From Alteribacter natronophilus (GTDB lineage Bacteria; Bacillota; Bacilli; Bacillales; Salisediminibacteriaceae), in the NCBI RefSeq assembly GCF_006007885.1, contig NZ_VCRO01000001.1, positions 1,116,001 through 1,180,000 on the forward strand: a DNA stretch of 64,000 nt, in the 5' to 3' direction. Below the pieces are notes generated by a model. The model searched no databases and had not been told where the DNA came from. It saw only the letters and a list, made by a program, of their open reading frames with translations. The translations under genes and the position numbers were made by a program. This document shows positions 27,659 through 36,525 of the stretch, one piece after another. Each line of letters begins with the position of its first letter. The first letter of the stretch is position 1.

Positions 27659-27688
27659 TAAAAAAAGCTGACCGTTTCATCGGCCAGC
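27659..27688 (-). terminator. Terminator of the two-component operon
   Basis: Minus strand GCTGGCCG ATGAAA CGGTCAGC followed by seven T. Repeat R4 lies between the gene end and this terminator. Confidence 0.88.
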
Positions 27689-27734
27689 CGTTTTATTATT
27701 CAATTGCTTCTTTTAAATAATAGTGTTGATTATA

Positions 27735-27872
27735 TAAGGTTGATTAACGTGCGGCACTCCTGCGGGAAAAGCACCGACGGAAGACCCAGCAGGGTGGTTT
27801 TCCCGAGGAGGCTGCAGTGGTGCCCGCGGAAAGGGAGCGCAGTGAGCGAAAATCAGCAGCAGACCTTTAACA
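27735..27872 (-). repeat. Dispersed repeat copy R4, short form, inverted
   Basis: Plus strand reads CACTCCTGCGGGAAAAGCAC ... CGAGGAGGCTGCAGTGGTGC ... CCGCGGAAAGGGAGCG, i.e. the family core in reverse orientation without the internal module. Confidence 0.85.
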
Positions 27873-27879
27873 GAGCCTT

Positions 27880-28590
27880 TCAAATACGTGCCCGCAGCTT
27901 CTTCTGCTGTTCATCATCAAGCAGAAACAAATGCTGGGGCCGACCAACCGTACCGTAGGTCAACCGTTCACCAAGCATCCCGGTTTCCGCCATATACTTC
28001 AGATATTTTCTGACTGTTACAAGCGAAATGCCTGTTTCACCGGCAACATCCTCTGTGGAAAATGAGGGCTTCCCGATTTTTATAATCCCCTCAATCACTG
28101 CACGAATGGTCTTTTCGGAAAGCCCCTTAGGAAGTTCCTCCGCCGCTGTTTCCGTCTCCTGGAACCACTGCTCGTCCAGCTTCTGCTGATCCAGAACGGC
28201 ATGTTCCTCAAAAAGCTTCCACCTTTTTCGGTATTTCATCATCGCTCCCTGAAAACGTTCAAAATCAAAAGGCTTCATGATGTAATCCACGGCACCGTAG
28301 CGCATTGCTTTATTGACAGATCCTGTATCCGACGCTGCGGTTATGAGAATAACGTCCCCTTCCCACGAGCCTTCGGAACGAATCTCCTGAAGCAGTTCCA
28401 GACCGTTGTCAGCCCCTATGTAGATATCAAGCAGAAGCAGGTCTATCCTTTTTTCATTAAGCTGCTTTTTCGCTTCCGTAAACGTATGGGCAGTGCCGGC
28501 AGCATGAAAACCTTCCAGCTTACCAACATAGGAGTGGTTCAGCTTTGCAACCATCGGATCATCATCCAGAATAAGTACGTGGATCATCAT
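27880..28590 (-). CDS. Response regulator, DcuR/MalR/CitT type
   Basis: 236 aa. Receiver domain with acidic pair DDD near residue 10, phospho-Asp in LLLDIYIG near 55, ITAASD Thr and KPFDF Lys; the C-terminal part has a winged-helix region (PSFSTEDVAGETGISLVTVRKYL). Regulators of this type control C4-dicarboxylate or citrate uptake. ATG 28590 preceded by GGAGGG. Overlaps the kinase gene. Confidence 0.94.
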   Translation of the reverse strand: MMIHVLILDDDPMVAKLNHSYVGKLEGFHAAGTAHTFTEAKKQLNEKRIDLLLLDIYIGADNGLELLQEIRSEGSWEGDVILITAASDTGSVNKAMRYGAVDYIMKPFDFERFQGAMMKYRKRWKLFEEHAVLDQQKLDEQWFQETETAAEELPKGLSEKTIRAVIEGIIKIGKPSFSTEDVAGETGISLVTVRKYLKYMAETGMLGERLTYGTVGRPQHLFLLDDEQQKKLRARI

Positions 28591-30181
28591 TTCCCTCCTG
28601 ACTTTCATATGGAAGAGTAACAGTCACAGTCGTCCCCCGCCCTCTTTGGGTATCTATGAAAACCGTTCCCGAGCAGTCCTGAACCGTCGTCCAGACAAGG
28701 TAAAGACCATATCCCCGGTCATCGCCCTTTGTGGAATATCCTTTCGTAAACATCTTCTTCTGGACTTCCTCGGTCAGTCCCGGACCGTTATCCCGAACCT
28801 CGATCAACAGTTCTTTTTCCTCAAATTGAAAACTGACCCTGATCTTCCTTACTTCCTGCTCCTGTACGGCTTCCACGGCATTGTCAATGAGATTACCGGC
28901 AATAGTAATCAAGTGATGATTCATCTTCGGATCAGCGGGGGCAGGAATGACAGAAGGACAGACGATATCCATCTGCACCTGCTTTTCTCGTGTATAGCTG
29001 AGTTTTCCGTGCATGAATCCACCAAGGACAGGATCAGCAAACTGCTTTAAGGCGGCATGGGCAGCCTGGCCATTCATTTCGGTGAGCTCACGGATATATT
29101 CGTGCAGCTCCTTATATGATTCTGTATGGAGCATTCCCATGATCACATGGAGGTTATTTTTCATTTCATGAGACTGCGCCCGGAGCGTTTCCGTGTATAT
29201 TTTTACTCCGGTCAGCTGTTCAGCGAGTGCATTGATTTCTGTTTTGTCCCGAAAGGTTGATATGGCACCGACGACTTCATCACCGACTGTCAGTGGAACC
29301 CGGTTAATCAGCAGTGTCATCCTTTTAAGTCGCAGTTCTTCATCGAGTTCGGCTTCTCCGGTTTTCAGCACCCGGTGTAATCCTGTTTCAGGCATGAAAT
29401 CAATCACTTTCATACCGATCGGATTATCGGGAAGTCCTGCCTCCTCAAAAAGCTTTCTCCCGGACTCATTGACAAGCGTCACCACTCCTGCCTGATCCAC
29501 CGCCATAACTCCCTCCCGTACAGACTGAAGCATACGATTCCGCTCCTCAAACGTTCTTGCAATATCCCGAGGTTCCTGTCCGTGCAGGATTCTCCTCACA
29601 TAGGCAGCAATCAGAACGGCGCCGGTTATGCCTACTGCTATGCCAACGAGGGAACTGGTGAGGATGATACCGTGGTTTTCCGCCATCAGCTGATCGATTG
29701 ATTCTATTGAGTCGCCTACCGCTACTGCTCCGATCTGTTCCCCGCCTGAATTAAAGACCGGTGCAAACGATCGCAGAGAAGGAGAAAGCGTTCCTTCCGC
29801 CATGGAACTGTATGTTTCACCGTTCAGAGCCGGCCCTTCATCCTCCCCAACAAAGCGCTCCCCGATCAGCTCCTCATCAGGATGGGAATAGCGGATCGCC
29901 TCCATATCCATTACGACAACAAACAGTAGTCCGGATGTTTCCCGTACTCTTTCAGCATACTCCTGTACAGCTGCGGGATCATTTGCCTCCAGTCCTTCCT
30001 GAATTTCCTCAGCTTCAGCAACAAGCCTGGCAAAAGTCTGTCCTTTCTCTTCCTGTTCCTGTAAAATATTGCTTCCTACTGCATGGTTAATCAGCACATC
30101 GGTCATCAGCAGCGAGACACCGACGACGCCGACGACCAGTATAATCAGCACCGCCTGCAGTGATAGCCGTTTCCCCTTCAC
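28562..30181 (-). CDS. Sensor histidine kinase, DcuS/MalK/CitS type
   Basis: 539 aa. TM1 (10-30), extracytoplasmic PAS/Cache-like sensor (35-165, LFVVVMDMEAIRYSHPD), TM2 (172-195), cytoplasmic PAS, then the short H box RAQSHEMKNNLHVIMG and ATPase boxes NLIDNAVEA, DNGPGL and GYGLYLV. This architecture senses external malate/fumarate/citrate. GTG 30181. The 29-nt overlap with the regulator gene and the adjacent transporter and malic enzyme indicate one malate-use cluster. Confidence 0.94.
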   Translation of the reverse strand: MKGKRLSLQAVLIILVVGVVGVSLLMTDVLINHAVGSNILQEQEEKGQTFARLVAEAEEIQEGLEANDPAAVQEYAERVRETSGLLFVVVMDMEAIRYSHPDEELIGERFVGEDEGPALNGETYSSMAEGTLSPSLRSFAPVFNSGGEQIGAVAVGDSIESIDQLMAENHGIILTSSLVGIAVGITGAVLIAAYVRRILHGQEPRDIARTFEERNRMLQSVREGVMAVDQAGVVTLVNESGRKLFEEAGLPDNPIGMKVIDFMPETGLHRVLKTGEAELDEELRLKRMTLLINRVPLTVGDEVVGAISTFRDKTEINALAEQLTGVKIYTETLRAQSHEMKNNLHVIMGMLHTESYKELHEYIRELTEMNGQAAHAALKQFADPVLGGFMHGKLSYTREKQVQMDIVCPSVIPAPADPKMNHHLITIAGNLIDNAVEAVQEQEVRKIRVSFQFEEKELLIEVRDNGPGLTEEVQKKMFTKGYSTKGDDRGYGLYLVWTTVQDCSGTVFIDTQRGRGTTVTVTLPYESQEGNDDPRTYSG

Positions 30182-30244
30182 AGTCTCACCTGCCCCGTCT
30201 TATAGAGAGTGTTAAATTCCAACTGTAACTGTTTTCAGCGTGTG

Positions 30245-31012
30245 TTACTCTTCAATCGTAAGCATCTGATAGTTTTTATTAAAGAAAAATCTGTAGAAAA
30301 TAATCGTCACAAGCATGGCCGCCATTGAAACGGAAGCAAAAATACTCAGAGATATTACAATCTGATAGCGTATGGCTTCAATGGGGGCAACGCCCCCCAG
30401 AATCAGCCCTGTCATCATTCCCGGGAGCTGGACCAGTCCGACTGTTTTCAGACCGTCCACGTTTGGAATCATAGCCGCTTTCACGATTCGCCGGACAAGA
30501 ATTGTCGATGCATGCTCGGGTTTGGCGCCCAGAGCAAGGGCCGCCACAATTTTCCCTTTAGCTTCCCTGAATTCGTTTTTCATACGTTCAAGGGCAAGAC
30601 CGATTGCGACCATGCTGTTTCCGATGACCATTCCGCTCATTGGAATGACCTGTTCAGGCTCAAAGCCGATGATATTGAAACCCAGCCACATCGCCAGAAT
30701 CAGAAGCTGAACACCGACGATCACAAGGAAAACGACAGGACGCACATATGGAATGCCCGTCCCCTTTTTACTTGCGTGAAACGTCGCCACAGTCACCATC
30801 ACTGTCAGCATAAACGAGATCCCGACCAGCGGTGGAAGTGAGAACAGGTAAGTAAGAATGTACCCGATTAAAAAAAGCTGCACGACACCGCGAAATGAAG
30901 ACCAGGCAATCGATTTACTCAGCCCAAGGGCATATATGTATGAAAGTGAAACAGGAATAAGGACAAAAAAGATCAGCAGAAACATTGAGAGATTCGAAAT
31001 TTCCGGTGCCAT
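30245..31012 (-). CDS. fetB: ABC transporter permease, FetB/YjkA family (UPF0014)
   Basis: 255 aa, about seven hydrophobic segments, with IPNVDGLKTVGLVQLPGMMTG, the conserved core of the UPF0014 permeases. E. coli FetAB exports iron under peroxide stress; the substrate here is inferred only from the family. Follows the ATPase gene by three bases. Confidence 0.9.
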   Translation of the reverse strand: MAPEISNLSMFLLIFFVLIPVSLSYIYALGLSKSIAWSSFRGVVQLFLIGYILTYLFSLPPLVGISFMLTVMVTVATFHASKKGTGIPYVRPVVFLVIVGVQLLILAMWLGFNIIGFEPEQVIPMSGMVIGNSMVAIGLALERMKNEFREAKGKIVAALALGAKPEHASTILVRRIVKAAMIPNVDGLKTVGLVQLPGMMTGLILGGVAPIEAIRYQIVISLSIFASVSMAAMLVTIIFYRFFFNKNYQMLTIEE

Positions 31013-31015
31013 AAC

Positions 31016-31717
31016 CTACTCCTTTAAAAAGTACTGAAGTTTTTCCGTCCGGGGGTTTTCAAAAAGTTCTTCTGTCGGTCCCTGCTCGACAATTCTCCCT
31101 TCGTCCATAAACAGCGTCCGGTTTCCAAGCCGTTTTGCCTGGGCCACATCATGTGTGACCATTATAACAGCGTGAACTTTTGCCGGTACAAGCTCCTGAA
31201 TAAAAGCTTCAATCAGCTCCACGTTTTTAAGATCCAGCGCACTGGTGACCTCGTCCAGAAGCAGAACGTCGGGACGGTTGGCAAGTGTTCTGGCAAACGC
31301 CACCCGCTGTTTTTCTCCTCCAGAGAGATCCTCCACGTCCCTGTCGAGATAGGAATCGGGCAGCTGGACATTTTCCAGCAGCCTGCTCCCCATACCTTCC
31401 TCCCATTCATTAAAGAGCTTCGGACCATATTTCAGATTATCAAGTACGGTTCCATCAAAAAGTGAGGAAGACTGAAATACCATCCCGACGGATTTCCGCA
31501 GGGTGGTCACATCGTAGTCCTGAATGTTACTTCCCCGGTACGTTATCGTTCCGGTATGAGGATCATTAAGTCGGTTTAAAAGCATCAGGAGACTGCTTTT
31601 CCCTGCACCGGACGAGCCGATCAGAGTCACAATTTCGCCTTTATGTATTTCAAGGCTGATATCCTTGAGTATGTCTGTAGAAACAGAATTCACTTCGATT
31701 ATCGGCTGTTCACCCAC
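31016..31717 (-). CDS. fetA: ABC transporter ATP-binding protein, FetA/YjkB family
   Basis: 233 aa. Walker A GSSGAGKSS, Q loop MVFQSSSLF, signature DLSGGEKQR, Walker B LLLDEVTS, switch His in VTHD. GTG at 31717 with GAAGGTGA upstream. Two-gene operon with the permease. Confidence 0.92.
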   Translation of the reverse strand: MGEQPIIEVNSVSTDILKDISLEIHKGEIVTLIGSSGAGKSSLLMLLNRLNDPHTGTITYRGSNIQDYDVTTLRKSVGMVFQSSSLFDGTVLDNLKYGPKLFNEWEEGMGSRLLENVQLPDSYLDRDVEDLSGGEKQRVAFARTLANRPDVLLLDEVTSALDLKNVELIEAFIQELVPAKVHAVIMVTHDVAQAKRLGNRTLFMDEGRIVEQGPTEELFENPRTEKLQYFLKE

Positions 31718-31782
31718 GTTATCACCTTCTTTTTACTGCAATTCTTTTTTAGTATACCTGTTTCGCCAAAAGTGAGCCAAAT

Positions 31783-31812
31783 AAAAGAGAGGGGGACTCC
31801 CCTCTCCTTTTT
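31783..31812 (-). terminator. Terminator of glcK
   Basis: Minus strand GAGAGGGGAGTCCCCCTCTC hairpin followed by TTTTATTT, touching the stop codon. Confidence 0.82.
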
Positions 31813-32791
31813 ATGAACTATACCTGCCGGTTTTCTCCCTCGCGAGCCAGGCTGCTCCCAGCACACCTGCGTCGTTGCCGAGCTCGGCTATTTCAAAAGT
31901 GGTCTCTGCGGCAATTTTCGGAAGTGCAAACCGGTCAAAATGACGGCGAAGAACACGCAGCAGTTTTTCACCGGCGCGGGATACACCTCCGCCGATTACG
32001 ATGACGTTCGGATTAAGACTGTTAGCCAGGTTACCAACGGCCAGTCCGAGATGGTACATCGCTTCCTCCACGACAGCTTCCGCCCCTGCATCTCCCTTTT
32101 CAGCTTCATCGAACACATCCTTGGCAGAAAGTGTTCCCGTGTCGTCAAAAAGCGCTTTGAGTCCCTCGCTCTCGCCATGGTGGACTTTTTCCATGGCAAG
32201 GCGGACAATTCCGGTCGCTGAACTGACCGTTTCAAGACAGCCGGTTTTTCCGCAGTTACACGGAGAGCCGCCTGAGGGAATGGATGTTATATGGCCGATT
32301 TCTCCTGCCATTCCGTACGCTCCCTGAAGAATGCGCCCTTCAGCGATCAATCCGCCGCCAACACCGGTCCCGAGTGTAACGGCAAGCATATTTGGCGCTC
32401 CCTTCCCGGCACCTTTCCACATTTCCCCTGCTGCTGCAAGGTTGGCGTCGTTGTTGGCATAGACCGGAACGCCTGTCTCCCTGCCAAGTCGTTCTGACAG
32501 CGGGTAGTTTTGCCACCCGATATTTACTGCCTGATAAACAAATCCCGTATCCGCTTCAATAAAGCCCGGTGCTCCGACACCGATCCCTTTCAGTACAGAA
32601 AATTCCTCCTGATGCGAGGCAAGCCTGTCCTTTAAAGCCGCAGCAATATCGCCTGGGATGTAATGACCGTTTTCAGCGGTATTAGTGGGAATCTCCCACT
32701 TTTCAATGAATGATCCTTCTTCTGTTAGAATGGCAAGCTTGATCGTCGTACCTCCAACGTCAACGCCTGCGAGCCACGTCTGTCTGTTCAT
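31811..32791 (-). CDS. glcK: ROK-family glucokinase
   Basis: 326 aa. Phosphorylates free glucose with ATP. Phosphate loop GVDVGGTTIK (residues 10-19), glucose-binding NNDANLAA and GEIGH, and the ROK zinc motif CNCGKTGCLE. ATG 32791 with AAAGGGAGAT. In B. subtilis glcK pairs with yqgQ directly; here repeat R5 separates them. Confidence 0.96.
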   Translation of the reverse strand: MNRQTWLAGVDVGGTTIKLAILTEEGSFIEKWEIPTNTAENGHYIPGDIAAALKDRLASHQEEFSVLKGIGVGAPGFIEADTGFVYQAVNIGWQNYPLSERLGRETGVPVYANNDANLAAAGEMWKGAGKGAPNMLAVTLGTGVGGGLIAEGRILQGAYGMAGEIGHITSIPSGGSPCNCGKTGCLETVSSATGIVRLAMEKVHHGESEGLKALFDDTGTLSAKDVFDEAEKGDAGAEAVVEEAMYHLGLAVGNLANSLNPNVIVIGGGVSRAGEKLLRVLRRHFDRFALPKIAAETTFEIAELGNDAGVLGAAWLAREKTGRYSS

Positions 32792-32820
32792 ATGTATCTC
32801 CCTTTTCACTATATTGTATA

Positions 32821-33056
32821 TGCTGTTTTCGGAAAGATTGTTGTTGTATGACGCTGCAGGCGGACGCTTTCCGCAGGCCGGGGAAGTACTTCTGCTTCTT
32901 CCTCTGCAAGTTAATCTTCGAAGCTGTATACGTCGAAGCAGCTCGAAGCAATCACAGGATGTAAACGCTCGCCCCTGATGCTATTCCCGCTGGAGTCGCC
33001 GCCTTTCGCTCTATAATTAAAGTTGTCAATAGCAACAATCTATACGAACACAGCCA
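32821..33056 (+). repeat. Dispersed repeat copy R5, long form with terminal inverted repeats
   Basis: Left end TGCTGTTTTCGGAAAGATTG, right end CAATCTATACGAACACAGCC (inverse, few mismatches). Core and internal GAAGC-rich module (32895-32975) as in R1 and R2. Inserted between yqgQ and glcK. Confidence 0.88.
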
Positions 33057-33075
33057 TAGTATAAGACCCGACCGG

Positions 33076-33270
33076 TTACGAGCGGGCCTTTCTCTTTTCC
33101 TCAAGCAGAATCGTGCGGGCTTTGAGAAAGTTTTCTCTTTCTATCATCCCCATAGCGTGAAGTTCGCTCACTTCTGCCTCCATGAGTTCCACGTCCTGGG
33201 ACCGTTTTCCGGTGTAGATCACTGTTCCGAACTGCCTGAGGAGCTGCTGTACATCGTAAAAGCTGTTCAT
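33076..33270 (-). CDS. yqgQ: YqgQ family protein
   Basis: 64 aa, all-helical, family start FYDVQQLLRQFGTVIYTGKR. YqgQ has a small three-helix structure suspected of nucleic-acid binding; function unknown. Upstream of glcK as in B. subtilis. Confidence 0.9.
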   Translation of the reverse strand: MNSFYDVQQLLRQFGTVIYTGKRSQDVELMEAEVSELHAMGMIERENFLKARTILLEEKRKARS

Positions 33271-33304
33271 CTCTCTTCCCCCGCTACTGTAACGTTCCTG
33301 TCTA

Positions 33305-33811
33305 TTATACCAGTTTCAGCACCGCAATAAAGACAAAGAGAAGAATCGGTACATACTGAGTAAGAAAACGGAACTCGGTGTTGCTTTTAATCACCGACAT
33401 TAACCATGCTGCAGCAAGGATGCCAGCACCGAAAATGAGGGTAAACAGAATAACAAACCACATTGACAGACTGGCAATACCCGATTCAAATCCCAGAACA
33501 AAGAAAAACGCAGCAAACGCGGCCCAGTGATAAAGCCCTCTTACAGGAATATATCCTGTCGAGGGGTGATATGTCCGGAAAAAAAACACAGCCATAATCA
33601 CTGCAGTAAGTGAAATTAACCCTTTCAGCAGCGGTTCGGGAAACCAGAGCCAGCTTCCTGCCAGCATTCCGGTCCAGACGAAGAAAAAATAAACAAGTCC
33701 GGTTACGGTGAGTACAACATGCCATGAAAAAATCATTTTTGCTGTAAGCAGTGAACCGACGGCAAGTCCTGTCAGAAACATAAAAAATACAAAGGTAAAC
33801 AGATCAAGCAA
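33305..33811 (-). CDS. Multi-pass membrane protein of unknown function
   Basis: 168 aa with about five or six hydrophobic helices and few charges; no motif recognised. TTG start at 33811 is supported by GAGGAGGGATGAGG upstream. Probably co-transcribed with yqgQ (34-nt gap). Confidence 0.72.
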   Translation of the reverse strand: MLDLFTFVFFMFLTGLAVGSLLTAKMIFSWHVVLTVTGLVYFFFVWTGMLAGSWLWFPEPLLKGLISLTAVIMAVFFFRTYHPSTGYIPVRGLYHWAAFAAFFFVLGFESGIASLSMWFVILFTLIFGAGILAAAWLMSVIKSNTEFRFLTQYVPILLFVFIAVLKLV

Positions 33812-33966
33812 CCCTCATCCCTCCTCGTTCATTTCTATGAATGAAACCGTCGGATAAGGACAAGAATTTGTATTGTAGAATTGCGTCGGATACTGGTATA
33901 ATGGGATTACAGAAAGTTTGAGAAATACTGAGCATACTCACTCCAAAATGAAATGGGGAATCAGTA

Positions 33967-34353
33967 ATGTCTGAAGAAAAACTGAAAGAAGTACTTAAAC
34001 AAGGCATGTACGGTACACCGGAAATCCGCCCCGAAGAACGTCGCCTTTTCCTTTCCACACTCAGAGAACGTGTCCACCTCGCTCTGACCGTACAGCAGGT
34101 CCGGGAAAAGGGCATGTACCGGGAAGCCGAACAGCTGATGAAGAAAAGTGGTTTAAAAATGTATATAAACGGCGCTCTCAACTATCCTGCTTACTCGAAT
34201 TATGTGCAGGCAGCGGGTAAGAGCGGAGTTCCATTTACTGTCGTTAATGACGGCAAGGATTCTCCTGTGGGTCTGGTGCTCGCTTCCGATACTGCAGTGG
34301 AAAAAGATGAAATATTTATTGAAGATGAACTGTACAGCCGGGATATGAGCTGA
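33967..34353 (+). CDS. yueI: YueI family protein (DUF1694)
   Basis: 128 aa. QGMYGTPEIRPEERRLFLST and INGALNYPAYSNYVQAA are typical of YueI; an L7Ae-like fold of unknown role. ATG 33967 with GGGGAA upstream. In B. subtilis yueI is elsewhere on the chromosome. Confidence 0.9.
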   Translation: MSEEKLKEVLKQGMYGTPEIRPEERRLFLSTLRERVHLALTVQQVREKGMYREAEQLMKKSGLKMYINGALNYPAYSNYVQAAGKSGVPFTVVNDGKDSPVGLVLASDTAVEKDEIFIEDELYSRDMS

Positions 34354-34359
34354 CAGCAG

Positions 34360-34408
34360 AAAGGCCTGCCTGTAAGGGACACACTCTTCCCTTAAGGGCA
34401 GGCCTTTT
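34360..34408 (+). terminator. Terminator of yueI
   Basis: Long stem AAAGGCCTGCCTGTAAGGGA paired with TCCCTTAAGGGCAGGCCTTT. Confidence 0.9.
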
Positions 34409-34439
34409 CATTTGGCTGTTCCCGTATAGCTTGCTGCTA

Positions 34440-34585
34440 TTACAAGATAAATTATAGAGCGGAAGGCGGCGACTCCTGCGGGAAAAGCAACAGCCGAAGA
34501 CCCCGGAGGGTGGTTTTTCCGAGGAGGCTGAGGCGTTGCCCGCGGAAAGCGTCCGCCTATAGCGTAATAAACAACAATTCCAAAA
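34440..34585 (-). repeat. Dispersed repeat copy R6, short form, inverted
   Basis: GGCGGCGACTCCTGCGGGAA ... GAGGAGGCTGAGGCGTTGCC ... CCGCGGAAAGCGTCCGCC, then AATAAACAACAATTCC as the outer end. No internal module. Confidence 0.9.
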
Positions 34586-34623
34586 AGAGTATTTTTAAAA
34601 GCGGGTTTTACCGATGCCGGCTG

Positions 34624-36084
34624 TTACCTGTCCGGATCAATCGGATGCAGTGCCCTCGGCCTGCGGTTTTTCAGCGGCATCGGTGCACGGAAGAGGACGT
34701 CCCGGGCACCGCGGCGGTTGAACGGCAGAAACGGCCACAGATACGGCACATGAAAGGCCTTCATGGAAGCGAGCAGCAGTATAAGAAGCGTGGCCCCGAT
34801 CATGTAGCCGGGCACATGGAAAAATGCACATAAAATGAGGAGCGCAATCCTCATCATCCGGTTGGCCAGACTCATTTCATAGCTCGGTGTTGCAAACGAT
34901 CCGATCGCTGCAATTGAAAGGTACAGCACTACCTCGTGCGTAAACAGGCCCACTTCAATTGCGACTTCCCCGATCAGAATGGCTGCCACAAGTCCAAGAG
35001 CAGTACCAAGTGCCGTCGGTGTATGAATTGCAGCCATCCTCAGCATTTCTATGCCGATTTCAGCTGCTATAAACTGCCCGATCAGCGGTACTTCCCCCGG
35101 CTCGTCCACTCCGATGTAGGCAAGCTGATCCGGAAGAAGCCCCGGGTTTTCAGCAAACACGAACCAGAGAGGCAGAAGAAAAATACTTGTCCATACTGCT
35201 GCAAACCTCACAAGCCGCAGTGTACTTCCTACAATCGGTTTGTGGCGGTACTCCTCCGCATGCTGAAGGTGATGCCAGAAGCTTGCCGGTGTGATGATGA
35301 CACTCGGGGAACCGTCAACCATAATCAGCACGTGCCCTTCCAGGAGGTGGGATGAGGCTACATCCGGACGTTCCGTGTACCTGATTACCGGGTAGGGGTT
35401 TGTATAATCACCAAAAAGAAATTCCTCAACCGTTTTATCTCCCATCGGCAGGCCGTCTGTATCCATTTCCTCGAGCCCTTTTTTGATATGTTCCACAAGT
35501 TTGGGGTCTGCTATATCCGCAATATAGGTGACACAGCAGTCCGAAAGGGAGCGGCGGCCGACCCGGACAAACTCATTGCGCAGGTTACGGTCCCTCACTC
35601 GCCTGCGGACGAGTCCCGCATTAAACACAAGCGTTTCCACGAATCCATCCCGGGAACCGCGGATGACCTGTTCGGATTCCGGTTCCTCCGGCCCCCGGAT
35701 TTCATATTCCCGTGTATCGATCACAATGCCCTCGGAAACTCCGTCGATCAGCAGTACAGCGGGACCGGAGAGAATTTCGGTTACAGCATCCTCGAGATCA
35801 TCAACCTTCTCCAGCTCCACATATGGAATGCGGGATTTCATGAGGTGATCGAGAATATCGTCCTTATCAGCTTCGTCAATGTGATTCAGCTCACGCTGGA
35901 TCTGAGTGAGAGCTTCATCCTTGGCAAAGGCATCGAGGGTGAACAGCGCCATGTCGATCCCGCCGTAGTTCAGCTCCAGAAAAACGAGGTCAAAGCTTTT
36001 ATCTACGGCAAGTTCCTTCTTCAGGTAATCTATATTCTTCTTCAGGCTTGGGGAAACCGGCTGTTTTTTGGGGTTCTGTTTCAC
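34624..36084 (-). CDS. GerA-family spore germination protein, SpoVAF-like
   Basis: 486 aa. N-terminal soluble domain (KNIDYLKKELAVDKSFDLVF, YGGIDMALFTLDAFAKDE) and about five C-terminal membrane helices starting near residue 295; the segment GPAVLLIDGVSEGIVIDTREY is typical of the A subunit family. SpoVAF sits in the spore inner membrane and assists germination. GTG 36084 with GGAGGTGG upstream. It is alone here, without B and C subunits or spoVA genes. Confidence 0.9.
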   Translation of the reverse strand: MKQNPKKQPVSPSLKKNIDYLKKELAVDKSFDLVFLELNYGGIDMALFTLDAFAKDEALTQIQRELNHIDEADKDDILDHLMKSRIPYVELEKVDDLEDAVTEILSGPAVLLIDGVSEGIVIDTREYEIRGPEEPESEQVIRGSRDGFVETLVFNAGLVRRRVRDRNLRNEFVRVGRRSLSDCCVTYIADIADPKLVEHIKKGLEEMDTDGLPMGDKTVEEFLFGDYTNPYPVIRYTERPDVASSHLLEGHVLIMVDGSPSVIITPASFWHHLQHAEEYRHKPIVGSTLRLVRFAAVWTSIFLLPLWFVFAENPGLLPDQLAYIGVDEPGEVPLIGQFIAAEIGIEMLRMAAIHTPTALGTALGLVAAILIGEVAIEVGLFTHEVVLYLSIAAIGSFATPSYEMSLANRMMRIALLILCAFFHVPGYMIGATLLILLLASMKAFHVPYLWPFLPFNRRGARDVLFRAPMPLKNRRPRALHPIDPDR

Positions 36085-36189
36085 ACTGGTCCACCTCCAC
36101 TCCTCTCATTTTCTGCCGGGAGGGGGAAATTAATGCATCAGTGGATACAGGCTTTTTTGGCGTGACGGCAATCTGGAGGGCGGCGAACA

Positions 36190-36475
36190 GACAAAAATTA
36201 CTGACGCGGCTATTTTGGAAGAGCTTCGCTTTACGACATCCGCTCCCTTTCCGCGCCGGTCCGGGGAGCCTCCTCTACTTCGTCAGAGGACTCCCAGCTG
36301 GCTTCCCACTCCCGCATCGGCGTAAAGTTCGCATGAGACAGGAATTATTATTCTTTTAACTGTTTTCGGAGTGATTGCTGTTTTATGACGCTCCGGGTGG
36401 ACGTTTTCCGCGGGCATCGCAGCCTTTCGCTCCATAAATAATTTGGTCGATTACAACAATCTTTAGGAAGACATT
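36190..36475. repeat. Two degenerate dispersed-repeat remnants R7a and R7b
   Basis: R7a (about 36195-36330) keeps CCGCTCCCTTTCCGCGCC and CAGAGGACTCCCAG, close to the R3/R14 variant. R7b (about 36360-36475) keeps TTTTCGGAGTGATTGCTG, CGCGGGCATCGCAGCCTTTC and a right end CAACAATCTTTAGGAAGA but has lost its middle. Confidence 0.65.
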
Positions 36476-36484
36476 ATTTTTAAT

Positions 36485-36518
36485 AAAAAAAACCCGTAAG
36501 GCAGCATCACCTTACGGG
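36485..36518 (-). terminator. Terminator of gluP
   Basis: Minus strand CCCGTAAGGTGATGCTGCCT then TACGGG and eight T. Confidence 0.92.
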
Positions 36519-36525
36519 CCGGATT

